A stretch of 64,000 nt of DNA from Methanomethylovorans hollandica DSM 15978 (GCF_000328665.1 NC_019977.1:930001-994000); one strand, 5' to 3'; positions 18,239 to 28,224 are shown, counted from the first letter of the stretch. Numbers and translations are program-made. The notes: a model not told the origin generated them from the sequence alone.

Positions 18239-18973
18239 TTACTCTTCGGTTTCGACTTCTTCAGAAGCTACTGGCTCTTCGGATTCATCCTTATTTGGCG
18301 CATAGGGATATTTCTCAACAAATTCCAGATTAGATATGCCCAGATTTTCGATGAGTTCGTGGGCTATACGGCCCTTGGAAATAAGCCATCTCTGATTGAA
18401 ACTGAACTCTATGGGTATAATAACGCGGATAAGTTCCGGAGTTATCTCCATATCCATGTTCGATGCACCGGTGTACAGGGCAAGCAGACCTCTGGCCTTT
18501 TCCTCAGAGTCATCCAGCTTCTTTTCAATGGTATACTCGTAGGTTACAGCCCGGCCTGCAAGAGAGTGATTAAAATCCACACGCAGCCTGCGGCCAATGA
18601 TCTTCTGTACAACACCCTTCTTGCCATCTACTTCGACCTCCATACCCGGGTATGCACGTGTGTCCTTAAGCTGTGTTGCAACCTTGGTGATGGAAACAGA
18701 CTCCACCAGAGCAGGGTTGTGTACACCAAAAGCCTTCTCCGGAGGGATCTCCAGGGTGCCTGTGTATCCTACTTCCTTGTCCACAAAGTCCTCATCCAGA
18801 CCTTTTATGGTATGGCCGGAACCAACTATGACAACGTCTCCCCCATAAATACCACGGGGATTGAAGATACCATTCTCTTTTGCAATTTCCTCGCTAGTAG
18901 TGTCAAAGACCTGTCCGTCCTCGAACCTTCCAGTATATGTTATCTTTATGAAATCTCCTTTCTCTATTGCCAC
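18239..18973 (-). CDS. FKBP-type peptidyl-prolyl cis-trans isomerase (long archaeal form)
   Basis: Prolyl isomerase and chaperone of 244 residues. The FKBP domain starts IEKGDFIKITYTGRFEDGQVF and contains VIVGSGHTIKGLDEDFVDKE; the inserted-flap region after GTLEIPPEKAFG is present, followed by a C-terminal extension found in long archaeal FKBPs and an acidic tail (SEEPVASEEVETEE). The GTG at 18973 matches the family start; upstream in-frame starts would add about 50 atypical residues. It is likely cytosolic. Confidence 0.9.
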   Translation of the reverse strand: MAIEKGDFIKITYTGRFEDGQVFDTTSEEIAKENGIFNPRGIYGGDVVIVGSGHTIKGLDEDFVDKEVGYTGTLEIPPEKAFGVHNPALVESVSITKVATQLKDTRAYPGMEVEVDGKKGVVQKIIGRRLRVDFNHSLAGRAVTYEYTIEKKLDDSEEKARGLLALYTGASNMDMEITPELIRVIIPIEFSFNQRWLISKGRIAHELIENLGISNLEFVEKYPYAPNKDESEEPVASEEVETEE

Positions 18974-19190
18974 ATATATCAACTCTGTTCCTTTGATGAA
19001 TGTAATTATGTATACAGTGTCTCTGCTATACTCCTGTGCCTTTAAGAACTTTTTGCCATCAAAGCAGAGCAAAGAAAAGTATGGATAAGGAGAGATAAAT
19101 AAGACGGTCAAAAAGTATTTCAATGGAGCCCTTAAAAAATGAAAAATAAGAAGAAGAGGAAAAAGAAAAAGAGAGAGGGACTTTTATGTC

Positions 19191-21284
19191 CTAGTCCTCA
19201 GCCTTCAATGAAAAGCGGGCTACATAAGCCTGCATATCATCCGAAAGCTTTGCAAGTTCCTGGGCTGACTTAGCAAGCTCCTGCATAGAAGATGTCTGCT
19301 CCTCCACAGCCGCAGAAGCCTGTTGTGTGCCTGCAGCTGCATGCTCTGAAATAGCTGATATCTCTTCAACTGATGATGTGATCTCCTCGATACTGGCAGA
19401 CTGTTCCTGCGCAGCAGCAGCAATATCCTGAGCCATGATCGCCACTTTTCCACTCCTCTCCACAATGGACTGCACTGCCTGTACAGTTTCAGAAAGGGCT
19501 GTGGATCCTGTATTCACCTGCTCAGTACCTTTATCCATGGCTTCCACAGCATTTTCAGTACCGACCTGTATCTCCTTGATCAGGCCAGCTATCTCCTTCG
19601 CGGCATCACCTGATTCTTCTGCCAGCTTTCTAACCTCATCAGCAACCACTGCAAATCCTCGGCCATGTTCACCAGCCCTTGCTGCCTCAATAGCTGCATT
19701 AAGCGCAAGCAGATTTGTCTGATCTGCAATGTTCGTGATAAGACTAACGATCTCATCAATCTTTCTGGATTTCATTTCCAGTTCACGGATCACATCAGCA
19801 GATTCACCTACAGCTGATTGTATGGAACTCATCTGGATGATCAGGTTTTCAGACTGTACACCTACATCCTTTATTGTATCACTGGTGATCGTTGCGGTCT
19901 CTGCAGCCCTCTGCGCATTTACAGCTATTTCCTGCACACTCTGAGTCATGTCGGTCATGGCCCTGGAAACTTCTTCGGTTTTCTGCGATTGGCTGGTCGA
20001 ACCTTTTGCGATCTCCCCAACATTAGATGCGATCTCAGTGGAAGAAGCTGTCATCTCCTCAGATGCTGCAGACATCTCCTGTGCAGAAGCTGCAATATTG
20101 GCTGCATTTACTCCTACCATCCTGACCATCTTATTCATGTTGTCCATGATAAGGTTTAGTCCGGCCGGAATTCCCTTGAAATCTATGCCAACATCAGTAT
20201 CAGCCCTTATGTCCAATTTCCCGTCTACGGCCCCATTGGATATTTGGTTAAAATCCTCAATGATCCTGTTAATAGGATTGGTTATGGACCTTGCGATCAG
20301 ATAAGCCACAAATGCCATAAAACCGATTGCAACAACCGAGATGATGATCAGGTTATTCCTCATGGCTGTAGCTCCTGCAAGCATCTCTGCTTCTGGAACG
20401 GACAGCACTAATGCAAAATTAGAGGAAGGTATAGGTTCATAAAATAAAACCACATCTTTGCCGCTCACAGGGTCTAAGGAAGCTATAGTTCCCTTCTTGC
20501 CGGCACTGATATCCTGTGCCATCTTTGCATATCCAGGTGCATTTACATCTTTGATAGATCTGGTGCCTATCCAGTCCTTGTTATTTGGATGTGAGAGGAA
20601 AACGCCGGACTTACTGGTAATGAAAGCGTAGCCGGTATCGTATATAGAGATCTGTCCGGCAGAGCTGTCTATCTCAGTGAGTGAAACATCCAGACCGCTT
20701 ATTCCTATTGCATTTCCATCTTTGATAACCGGAGCCACATAGCTCACTAGCAGGACGCCATCATACACGAACGGCTCAAGGACTACGGTCTCTTTTAATT
20801 TTATAGGCAGCTGATAATAATCAGATGTATCGGTGTCTGCCAGCGGGTCCAGTACAAGTGAACCGCCCAGATTATTCCAGTAAGGCATGAACCTGCCCGT
20901 GGCATCGTGACCCACAGCATTGACAAATTGATTATCTCTGCCATCAAAAGCGTTGGGTTCGAATCCTACATAAGCTCCCACAACACCCGGAGTAGTAAGA
21001 AAGAGATCCTTTACTATGGCACTTACCTCTTCCCTGTTTCCGGAGTTGTAGTTTTCCATGGTACTTGCAAGGGTCTCTGCAACGATGACATTCCTCTGAA
21101 GATTACCATCAAATGCCTGTGCATGAGCTAACGCAGTATTTTCTGCATCTGCATAGGCCAGTTCATTTTCCTGCTCAGTTACCTGAGAAATGATCATGTA
21201 ACTGGAAGCACACATTACAAGTGTGACACCAAGAACAATATAGATCATAAGTTTTGTTTTTAAATTTAGATTCTGCAATTTCAA
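19191..21284 (-). CDS. Methyl-accepting chemotaxis protein with extracellular dCache-type sensor
   Basis: Transmembrane receptor of 697 residues: an N-terminal helix (about 12-32), a large extracellular sensor domain of Cache type (about 35-310), a second helix near 312-335, HAMP, and the cytoplasmic signalling rod. The hairpin tip contains [20 protein letters not shown], the CheA/CheW contact. The TTG at 21284 follows AGGTGATAAA. No che genes or archaellum genes are in the window, so its kinase partners are elsewhere. The ligand is unknown; Cache sensors usually bind small molecules such as amino or organic acids. Confidence 0.92.
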   Translation of the reverse strand: MKLQNLNLKTKLMIYIVLGVTLVMCASSYMIISQVTEQENELAYADAENTALAHAQAFDGNLQRNVIVAETLASTMENYNSGNREEVSAIVKDLFLTTPGVVGAYVGFEPNAFDGRDNQFVNAVGHDATGRFMPYWNNLGGSLVLDPLADTDTSDYYQLPIKLKETVVLEPFVYDGVLLVSYVAPVIKDGNAIGISGLDVSLTEIDSSAGQISIYDTGYAFITSKSGVFLSHPNNKDWIGTRSIKDVNAPGYAKMAQDISAGKKGTIASLDPVSGKDVVLFYEPIPSSNFALVLSVPEAEMLAGATAMRNNLIIISVVAIGFMAFVAYLIARSITNPINRIIEDFNQISNGAVDGKLDIRADTDVGIDFKGIPAGLNLIMDNMNKMVRMVGVNAANIAASAQEMSAASEEMTASSTEIASNVGEIAKGSTSQSQKTEEVSRAMTDMTQSVQEIAVNAQRAAETATITSDTIKDVGVQSENLIIQMSSIQSAVGESADVIRELEMKSRKIDEIVSLITNIADQTNLLALNAAIEAARAGEHGRGFAVVADEVRKLAEESGDAAKEIAGLIKEIQVGTENAVEAMDKGTEQVNTGSTALSETVQAVQSIVERSGKVAIMAQDIAAAAQEQSASIEEITSSVEEISAISEHAAAGTQQASAAVEEQTSSMQELAKSAQELAKLSDDMQAYVARFSLKAED

Positions 21285-21411
21285 TTTATCACCTTATTAA
21301 AATATATATAATTGACACTTGATATAAATGCGCTGTAAAATATATAAAATACATGGTTTTAAATTGGCAGTAAAAATAGGCAGTGCATCTAAAATGCTGT
21401 AAAATATGATA

Positions 21412-21459
21412 GTCCTGTACCTTAGTAGAATCTTGGAAATAACTAGAAAGGTACAGGAC
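21412..21459. repeat. 12-bp inverted repeat flanking a 24-base spacer
   Basis: GTCCTGTACCTT (21412-21423) and AAGGTACAGGAC (21448-21459) are perfect reverse complements. The right arm ends one base before the ATG of the IS256 remnant, so the pair may derive from that element's regulatory end, or may fold into an RNA hairpin hiding its start. Confidence 0.7.
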
Positions 21460-21460
21460 C

Positions 21461-21640
21461 ATGAACCTATATGACCTGTTAGACGATTATTTTGTCGATA
21501 GCGAAGGTGCTGTGAGAACACTCATAACTACCAGGCATTTCCAAAAGAGCACTGGAAACAGATATTTACCTATGGAAGATTAAGAATAGGCTGAAGTACA
21601 GGGGATGTACAGCAAAATGGGGACACTGCCAGTTACAGAG
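21461..21640 (+). pseudogene. Internally deleted remnant of an IS256-type transposase
   Basis: The ATG at 21461 reads MNLYDLLDDYF-DSEGAVRTLIT, resembling the start of IS256-type (mutator) transposases. About 70 bases in, another frame reads NYQAFPKEHWKQI, which resembles the conserved C-terminal FPxxHWKxI block of the same family. The whole catalytic middle is missing, so N- and C-terminal pieces have been joined by an internal deletion. Beyond 21640 the sequence up to the symporter promoter is AT-rich without a gene. Confidence 0.6.
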
Positions 21641-21874
21641 AGATTGAACAATAAATTTAAACTATATTTAAAAAAATCATCTGTATAAAGACGGAAAAAT
21701 ACCGAAATATCATGATCTGTCTGGTGATCAAAAATTGATATTACCCACACTATGTCGAAGAGATACTAGATTTTTAATTAAGGGATAAACCAATTAAATC
21801 ATTTATAGCTATTAATTTGCTTAGTTGTTTTTAAAATTTTACTTGGATATGCAATGAGAAGTTCCGAATCATCT

Positions 21875-21908
21875 TCGAAAGGTTAAAGAATGAGCCATGC
21901 TAACAAAT
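21875..21908 (+). promoter_or_regulatory. Conserved upstream element of symporter module 1
   Basis: A 34-base stretch beginning TCGAAAGGTTAAAGAATGAG that recurs upstream of the second module (23731-23764) with only four mismatches. TCGAAA followed by a TTAAA(G/T)AA box resembles an archaeal BRE plus TATA box. It ends 27 bases before the accessory gene start. Confidence 0.6.
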
Positions 21909-21935
21909 GTCATTAGAACTCAAGGAGATATGAAG

Positions 21936-22058
21936 ATGTTTGGAATAAATGACCCGCAGATATGGCTGGCATATCTGCTCAGTGTGCTAAGTGCTCTGGG
22001 CTGCATAATATATGGACTGATGCACTGGAATGACAAAGACCCTCTGGAGGAAAGCTGA
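21936..22058 (+). CDS. Small symporter accessory membrane protein (module 1)
   Basis: A 40-residue protein: MFGINDPQIW, one membrane helix (LAYLLSVLSALGCIIYGLMH) and a charged tail. The ribosome site AAGGAG is eight bases before this ATG; an ATG two codons earlier is too close to it. The stop overlaps the symporter start (TGATG), so the two are cotranslated. Near-identical architecture in module 2 supports it. Small accessory proteins encoded directly before SSS symporters are known in methanogens; what they do is unknown to me. Confidence 0.85.
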   Translation: MFGINDPQIWLAYLLSVLSALGCIIYGLMHWNDKDPLEES

Positions 22059-23641
22059 TGGCAAGCACTATAGTTCTTGGAATTGCTGTACTCATTTACC
22101 TTATGCTTACCTGCTATTGCGGATGGATGGGGTACAAACATACTAAAAGCACCGATGATTTCATGGTGGGAGGAAGGAAGGTAAATCCTTTCGTGCTGGC
22201 GCTGTCCTATGGAGCTGCTTTTATAAGCACTTCAGCTATAATTGGTTTTGGAGGATATGCCGGTGCCTTTGGAATGGGAATATTATGGCTCGTATTCCTG
22301 AATATTTTTATTGGAATATTCATTGCATTTATCGTGTTCGGCTCAAGGACAAGAAGAATGGGAGTAAATTTAAAAGCCGTTACTTTTCCTGAACTTATAG
22401 GTAAAAGGTTCCAATCCCGCTTTATCCAGGGCTTTTCAGGCCTTTTAATAGCCATATTTATGCCTATATATACAAGTGGCGTGCTTATCGGCGGGGCCCG
22501 TTTCATGGAAACTGCCCTTGGTATTGACTATAATACATCTGTGCTTATGCTTACAATAATAACTGCAGCTTATGTGATCACAGGTGGCCTCCTGGCTGTG
22601 ATGTACACAGACGCAATGCAGGGAATTCTTATGTTTGTAGGCATGGCAATTCTCATGATACTGACCTACCGAAATCTTGGAGGTGTAGTCGAAGCGCATC
22701 AGGCACTCACCAATCTTGCGTATCTTGTACCTGAAACCATGGCACAACAAGGACACAATGGCTGGACTTCAATGCCCACCTTTGGCTCCCCTATATGGTG
22801 GACCCTTGTTTCTACAATCATTCTCGGAGTGGGAATCGGAACGCTTGCCCAGCCTCAGCTGGCTGTTAGGTTCATGACTGTTAAAAATACTACTTCACTG
22901 AAAAGAGCAGTACTGTCAGGTGGGCCTTTTATCTTCATGATGGTTGGAGTCGCCTATGTGGTTGGAGCTCTCTCCAATGTGTATTTCTTCAATAACAAAG
23001 GCATGTTAGCATTTGATGTGGCTGGGGGGAACATTGATAAGATCATGCCTGAGTATATCAACAGCGCAATGCCCGAAATATTTGTTGTCTTTTTTATGCT
23101 CACCCTTCTTGCCGCCGCCATGTCAACCCTCAGTTCACTATTCCATAACATGGGTACAGCCATAGGCCACGACCTATATAGAGAATACATAATGCATGGG
23201 AAAATCGGACATACAATAAGCATTACAAAATTGGGTATTGCTTTTACTATTATAATAAGCGTTATTCTAGCTTATGTCCTCCCCATAGGCATCATTGCCA
23301 GAGCAACAGCTATATTTTTTGGTTTGACAGCTGCTGCTTTCCTGCCCATGTACGCGGGCGCAATATTCTGGAAGCGCATGACAAAGGAAGGAGCAGTAGC
23401 CAGTATGCTTGTAGGTACTTTCAGCAGCCTTTTCTGGCTTACTTTCGTACATGCCAAAGAAGCTAGCGCACTGGGAATAAGCCAGGCGATCTTCGGCCAG
23501 ACAACATTACTTACAGGCACATGGACATTGGTGGACCCTATACTTGTAGCTACACCTATTTCAGTGCTTGTTGCTATAGTTATCAGCCTTCTCACAGAAC
23601 CTGCACCAAAAGAACATATAGAGAAGTGCTTTGGAAAATAA
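22058..23641 (+). CDS. Sodium:solute symporter family protein (module 1)
   Basis: SSS-family secondary transporter of 527 residues with about thirteen membrane helices. The region YGAAFISTSAIIGFGGYAG in the first helices and the GARFMETALG segment fit the sodium-site helices of this fold. It is coupled to the 40-residue partner by a one-base-shifted overlap. The substrate is unknown; SSS members carry amino acids, organic acids, sugars or betaines. About 70 percent of residues match module 2, so the pair arose by tandem duplication. Confidence 0.9.
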   Translation: MASTIVLGIAVLIYLMLTCYCGWMGYKHTKSTDDFMVGGRKVNPFVLALSYGAAFISTSAIIGFGGYAGAFGMGILWLVFLNIFIGIFIAFIVFGSRTRRMGVNLKAVTFPELIGKRFQSRFIQGFSGLLIAIFMPIYTSGVLIGGARFMETALGIDYNTSVLMLTIITAAYVITGGLLAVMYTDAMQGILMFVGMAILMILTYRNLGGVVEAHQALTNLAYLVPETMAQQGHNGWTSMPTFGSPIWWTLVSTIILGVGIGTLAQPQLAVRFMTVKNTTSLKRAVLSGGPFIFMMVGVAYVVGALSNVYFFNNKGMLAFDVAGGNIDKIMPEYINSAMPEIFVVFFMLTLLAAAMSTLSSLFHNMGTAIGHDLYREYIMHGKIGHTISITKLGIAFTIIISVILAYVLPIGIIARATAIFFGLTAAAFLPMYAGAIFWKRMTKEGAVASMLVGTFSSLFWLTFVHAKEASALGISQAIFGQTTLLTGTWTLVDPILVATPISVLVAIVISLLTEPAPKEHIEKCFGK

Positions 23642-23730
23642 GAGGAAGCTACTATTTTATTTTTTGTAGCTACTATTTTTTATTTTTTCTTATTATTTAG
23701 GCGATAATGTATACTGAACCACAGGTATAA

Positions 23731-23764
23731 TCGAAAGGTTAAATAATGAGTCGTGCTAACATAT
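23731..23764 (+). promoter_or_regulatory. Conserved upstream element of symporter module 2
   Basis: Reads TCGAAAGGTTAAATAATGAG and continues with TCGTGCTAACATAT; 30 of 34 bases match the element before module 1. Probably the module promoter (BRE/TATA-like). It lies 50 bases before the accessory gene start. Confidence 0.6.
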
Positions 23765-23813
23765 AGCACATATATTTTTCATTATTAATCAATATAGAAA
23801 GAGATGACCCAAA

Positions 23814-23939
23814 ATGCTTGGAATAGATGACCCGCAGATCTGGGTGGTATACTTACTGTGCATTCTCAGTGCCATAGGCTGCATGATATATGGTGCTTTG
23901 AAGTGGAATACGGGTACTGAAGATGAGGACGTGCAATGA
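23814..23939 (+). CDS. Small symporter accessory membrane protein (module 2)
   Basis: A 41-residue paralogue of the module 1 protein: MLGIDDPQIW, a single helix (YLLCILSAIGCMIYGALKW) and an acidic tail (TEDEDVQ). GAGATGACCCAAA precedes the ATG. The stop overlaps the symporter ATG by three bases (ATGA). The conserved DPQIW N-terminus and GC-IYG helix motif in both copies point to a specific contact with the transporter. Confidence 0.85.
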   Translation: MLGIDDPQIWVVYLLCILSAIGCMIYGALKWNTGTEDEDVQ

Positions 23940-25531
23940 TGGTTTTGAACACTGCGATTCTGGGAATCACTGTACTTATCTACCTGATGATAATTTTCTA
24001 TCTTGGGTGGCTGGGATACAAGAGAACGAAAGGAATTGATGATTATATGGTAGCAGGCAGGAATATACATCCATATATTCTTGCACTTTCATATGGGGCT
24101 ACTTTCATCAGCACATCTGCAATAGTAGGTTTCGGAGGCGCCGCTGGTGCTCTTGGAATGGGACTTTTATGGCTCGCCCTGATGAACATTATAGTGGGAA
24201 TATTCATTGCTTTTGTCGTTTTCGGCTCAAGAACACGCAAGATGGGAAAGAACCTACAGGCTGTTACATTCCCTGAACTGCTTGGCAGACGTTTCGATTC
24301 AAGGTTCATACAGGGTTTTGCAGGAATTCTGATCGGTATATTCATGCCCCTCTATACAGGAATAGTGCTCATCGGAGGTGCCCGTTTCGTAGAGACCACC
24401 CTTGGGATCAACTATGATGTTGCACTGATGATCCTGACCATCATCGTCGCAGCATATGTGATCACTGGAGGGCTCATTGCGGTCATGTACACGGATGCTT
24501 TGCAGGGCACACTCATGTTCATAGGCATGGCGATCTTGCTCGTCTTTACCTACATCAGACTTGGAGGTGTAGTTGAGGCACATCAGGCTCTGACAAACAT
24601 GGCACACCTGGTACCTGAAAGTCTTGTAAAGGGAGGGCACATGGGGTGGACAGCCATGCCTGCCTTTGGTACACCTATCTGGTGGAACCTGGTTTCTACA
24701 CTGGTGCTTGGTGTGGGAATTGGGGTGCTGGCACAACCTCAGCTAGTAGTAAGGTTCATGACGGTAAAGGATGACAAAGCCCTTAACAGAGCTGTTTTCG
24801 TCGGCGGTCCGTTCATTCTGATGATGACAGGTGTAGCCTTCACGGTCGGTGCACTTTCAAACGCATATTTTTTCCAGAAAAAGGATATGATATCACTTGC
24901 AGTCGCCGGAGGGAACACGGACCTTATCATCCCGGAGTTCATCAATAGTGCTATGCCCGAAATGTTTGTTGTTCTTTTTATGCTCGTACTGCTTGCAGCA
25001 GCCATGTCCACCCTTAGTTCCCAGTACCATACCATGGGAACTGCAATAGGACATGATTTTTACAGACAGTACGTTAAAAAAGGAAAAATCAGCCATACTG
25101 TCGATGTCACCAAAATTGGTATCGCACTAACCATCCTTGCAAGCGTGGTGCTGGCCTATGTATTACCAATAAGTATCATTGCCCCAGCAACAGCCATTTT
25201 CTTCGGATTGTGTGCAGCTGCTTTCCTGCCCATGTACATTGGGGCCATATTCTGGAAACGCATGACTAAAGAAGGAGCAATAGCCAGTATGCTGGTAGGT
25301 ACCTTGAGTAGTCTAAGCTGGATTGCATTCGTACATGCAAAAGAAGCAGCTCCTCTTGGGATAAGCCAGGCTCTCTTTGGTAAAGCAACATTGCTTACAG
25401 GGACATGGACGGTCGTAGACCCTATCCTGGTAGCTACACCTCTTGCTATGCTCACGGCTATTGTAGTGAGCTTAGCCACACGCCCTGGGGCCACAGAACA
25501 CCTGGAGAAATGTTTTCATAATATCAAATGA
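23936..25531 (+). CDS. Sodium:solute symporter family protein (module 2)
   Basis: Second SSS transporter, 531 residues, same topology as module 1 and strongly similar throughout (shared blocks include LAQPQL, MPEMFVV/MPEIFVV and AFLPMY-GAIFWKRMTKEG). The C-terminal tail EHLEKCF is also shared, with a cysteine near the end. An alternative ATG lies one codon inside. Differences are spread evenly, so the duplication is not recent. Keeping two modules suggests different substrates or affinities. Confidence 0.9.
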   Translation: MMVLNTAILGITVLIYLMIIFYLGWLGYKRTKGIDDYMVAGRNIHPYILALSYGATFISTSAIVGFGGAAGALGMGLLWLALMNIIVGIFIAFVVFGSRTRKMGKNLQAVTFPELLGRRFDSRFIQGFAGILIGIFMPLYTGIVLIGGARFVETTLGINYDVALMILTIIVAAYVITGGLIAVMYTDALQGTLMFIGMAILLVFTYIRLGGVVEAHQALTNMAHLVPESLVKGGHMGWTAMPAFGTPIWWNLVSTLVLGVGIGVLAQPQLVVRFMTVKDDKALNRAVFVGGPFILMMTGVAFTVGALSNAYFFQKKDMISLAVAGGNTDLIIPEFINSAMPEMFVVLFMLVLLAAAMSTLSSQYHTMGTAIGHDFYRQYVKKGKISHTVDVTKIGIALTILASVVLAYVLPISIIAPATAIFFGLCAAAFLPMYIGAIFWKRMTKEGAIASMLVGTLSSLSWIAFVHAKEAAPLGISQALFGKATLLTGTWTVVDPILVATPLAMLTAIVVSLATRPGATEHLEKCFHNIK

Positions 25532-25806
25532 TATGCGAGCAACCATATCATCAACTTTTTTTATAAAAAAATAGACAGGTCCATTGAAAATGAAAAGAAT
25601 TGCCTGGAGAAAGGATTATTTTTAAAACGCCGCAGAAAAATCAGTATTAGCATTTGTATCAGGCGCAACATAGTACCCTTAATAAGGCAAAAGCCGTATG
25701 ACGAGAACTAGAGGGGATATTTAATATAATAATGTTCGACTTTTGCCAGCTTATCTTCGGTACTAATTATATATAAACGTGATCCTCGTCCTCTTGTAAA
25801 TTTATC

Positions 25807-26499
25807 TCACAGATCCAGTACATCTCCAGTGTTCATTATCAGCACTTTGGTTTCACATGAACCCATAACTTTGTTCATGAAATCCAGAGGATCCTGCGCG
25901 ATCACATCAAATGTGTTATAATGCATGGGTATTGCTATTTTGGGGCGTATAAGGGCCACAGCTCTGGCCGCATCTTCTGGATCCATTGTGTATCTGCCTC
26001 CAATAGGCAACAACGCCACATCCGGCTTGTATATATCCTCGATAAGCTGCATATCTGCGAAAAGACCAGTATCTCCGGCATGATAGATGGAACAACCGTT
26101 CATCTGTACAATGAATCCTGCAGCTCTGCCCGCATACAAGCTTAAACCTGCATGTGATACTGATGAAGAGTGATTGGCATCTGTCATTACCACTGACATA
26201 CCATTGACATTCATCCTGCCTCCTATGTTCATGCCTTCGGCTGTCACATTCTGGGATTTAAGGTATTGAGCCAGCTCATGCACTGCAATAACTTTACATC
26301 CTGTCCTGTGTGCTATCTCAATTGTATCCCCCAGATGATCAAAATGACCATGGGTAACAAGTATAAGATGCGCTTCCACATCTTCAGGGAGTATTTTTGC
26401 CTTTGGGTTACCTCTGAAAAAAGGATCAATAAACACATTTATGCTAGCCTTTATCTCAAAACAGGCATGTCCATGCCATATCAATTGGATCCCATACAT
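25807..26499 (-). CDS. UPF0173-type metallo-beta-lactamase fold hydrolase
   Basis: A 230-residue metal-dependent hydrolase. It begins with the family pattern IQLIWHGHACFEIK, contains the metal motif THGHFDHLGD (HxHxDH) near residue 50, and further ligands in HAGDTGLF and PMHYNTFD. Family members are often labelled L-ascorbate-6-phosphate lactonase-like, but no substrate is established. It is convergent with symporter module 2 and divergent from the DUF2117 gene. The 275 bases before it hold only an 8-bp inverted repeat (GGCAAAAG/CTTTTGCC). Confidence 0.88.
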   Translation of the reverse strand: MYGIQLIWHGHACFEIKASINVFIDPFFRGNPKAKILPEDVEAHLILVTHGHFDHLGDTIEIAHRTGCKVIAVHELAQYLKSQNVTAEGMNIGGRMNVNGMSVVMTDANHSSSVSHAGLSLYAGRAAGFIVQMNGCSIYHAGDTGLFADMQLIEDIYKPDVALLPIGGRYTMDPEDAARAVALIRPKIAIPMHYNTFDVIAQDPLDFMNKVMGSCETKVLIMNTGDVLDL

Positions 26500-26577
26500 A
26501 AGATAATAGAATATGTTCTCAGACTAATATATTCCGTGTGGGATCATTATTACGTATAAGCGATATTAGAGAGGATC

Positions 26578-27732
26578 ATGGAAATAGGACTGGTGATACA
26601 TGGTCCGGAAGCGATCGATTCCGGACAGGCCAGGAAGATAATCAAGGTCTTAAGCGCAAAAGGTAATGTTACAGCCATGATTGCAGGCACTATGGGCAAG
26701 ACTGCTGTCATAGATGCACACATGGAAAAAGTAATTGACATAAGCAGAAGCTTCAAACCAAGTGACTGCATAGAAAAATGCATTGACACAAAAGATGTGA
26801 TCTACCTGTTAAACCATGGAAAGAACCTGCAAACAGGAATAGCATTTGCAGGGATCGTTATTTCTCGCCTTAACAGAAAGGATGATAAGCCTATAGTTCA
26901 CATCGAAAGACCTGGCAGTTCGGATGGTGCCGTAATTCCATGGAATGATCTTGCCCTTGAGTATGCAAAGATCATTGCCACTGAACTTAACCTTTCCATT
27001 ATTTTAGCGTCAGAAAGAGATAAAAAAGCTGTATTAGATACAGAAGGAAACCAGGTCATAAGACACCTGGCCGGAGTGCAGCCCGGAGAGAATATACTTG
27101 TCAATGGGCTAGTAGTGGGCTATGCAACCTCCTGTGAAGTTAGCATCGTTACGGAGAATGGTTATATCACCCATATCATTGGAGGCACTCTAAAGAAGCA
27201 TGGTGTGGAAAAACTGCATAATTATGAACATCTGGTTCCTGTGGACCTTAAAACAGCCTGGGTGAAAAGTGGAAGGCTACGCTCTGGCAATTTCAAAGCG
27301 CGTACACTGCGATCCTGCGAACTGGGAGCCCTTGTAAGGAACAGAAGAGAGAAGGGGACTGAAAAGGGAATAAATGCAGTGATAGTTGATCATGCGGCAG
27401 AAAAAGTATTTGACATCGCACCGGGAGCAGATGTTGCCGTAACCATAGGAGATGATACCACCATCCTAGCAGCAGACATACTGTACAGGCTGAGCATACC
27501 GATCATTGGAATAACTGATGGAGATCCGGATGGTGTATCCCATAGAACACATATATTTCCAGGTTCAAGTATCCTGAGACTAATACCAGATAGCGATGAC
27601 GTGATAGGCAGAAAAATCGTTTCTAACGTGTTCATGAATAAAAAGAGCATGAACTTCAAAAGCTTCCAGGAGTTGAAAGACATGGTCATACATCAGGCTT
27701 TTGATGCCATTAAATATATAAACGAATATTAA
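26578..27732 (+). CDS. DUF2117 family protein
   Basis: A 384-residue protein conserved in methanogens (DUF2117 type). It begins EIGLVIHGPEAIDSGQARKI and contains GTMGKTAVIDAHMEK; the C-terminal half has ITDGDPDGVSHRTHIFPGSS, which looks like a nucleotide- or phosphate-handling loop. No membrane segment. Function unknown. It is transcribed divergently from the UPF0173 gene and followed 108 bases later by a regulator. Confidence 0.8.
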   Translation: MEIGLVIHGPEAIDSGQARKIIKVLSAKGNVTAMIAGTMGKTAVIDAHMEKVIDISRSFKPSDCIEKCIDTKDVIYLLNHGKNLQTGIAFAGIVISRLNRKDDKPIVHIERPGSSDGAVIPWNDLALEYAKIIATELNLSIILASERDKKAVLDTEGNQVIRHLAGVQPGENILVNGLVVGYATSCEVSIVTENGYITHIIGGTLKKHGVEKLHNYEHLVPVDLKTAWVKSGRLRSGNFKARTLRSCELGALVRNRREKGTEKGINAVIVDHAAEKVFDIAPGADVAVTIGDDTTILAADILYRLSIPIIGITDGDPDGVSHRTHIFPGSSILRLIPDSDDVIGRKIVSNVFMNKKSMNFKSFQELKDMVIHQAFDAIKYINEY

Positions 27733-27840
27733 ACATCCTGTCCTTCAAAAAGTCCGGCTATAAAAGTTTAAATATAATAATGTTCATACTATCAAGTAGA
27801 TCTCATGAAAGAGATAGAAACATAGAATAAGGGGTTATTT

Positions 27841-28224
27841 ATGAAGGACTTTGAAGTAAAAATATTGGACGACACCGACTATCGGTTCATAGATGCATTG
27901 AAGAACCTGGGAATGTCAAGAAACGTTGCAACAACGCTGACATATCTTTCAAACGTAAGAGAGGCTTCATCCCAGGAGATAGAAATGAGCACAGGCCTAA
28001 GGCAGCCTGAAGTAAGCGTGGCAATGAGGCAGATGCGTGAAAAGCACTGGATCAGCGTGCACAATAAGAAGGCTGTTGGAAAGGGCAGGCCAACGAAGAT
28101 CTACACTCTTAATGCTCCGATCGAAGAGATAATCAAGCACTACGAGGAAAAGATAATAGAAGATACGAAGACAACAATGATAGCCATCAAGAAGCTGAAG
28201 ACAATAAGCAAAGGGATGGAGTAA
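27841..28224 (+). CDS. Winged-helix transcriptional regulator
   Basis: DNA-binding protein of 127 residues. A winged helix-turn-helix of the ArsR/TrmB type covers about residues 22-90: the recognition helix is in GLRQPEVSVAMRQMREK and the wing in KGRPTKIYTL. The C-terminal end is a charged helix, probably for dimerisation. No metal or ligand site is visible. The ATG lies after GGGGTTATTT. Its target is not evident; it could regulate itself or the DUF2117 gene. Confidence 0.85.
   Translation: MKDFEVKILDDTDYRFIDALKNLGMSRNVATTLTYLSNVREASSQEIEMSTGLRQPEVSVAMRQMREKHWISVHNKKAVGKGRPTKIYTLNAPIEEIIKHYEEKIIEDTKTTMIAIKKLKTISKGME

Noticed and set aside
18236-19045. Open frame of 269 codons on the plus strand opposite the FKBP gene
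   Set aside because: The minus strand encodes a clear FKBP domain; the plus frame has no motif and no ribosome site.
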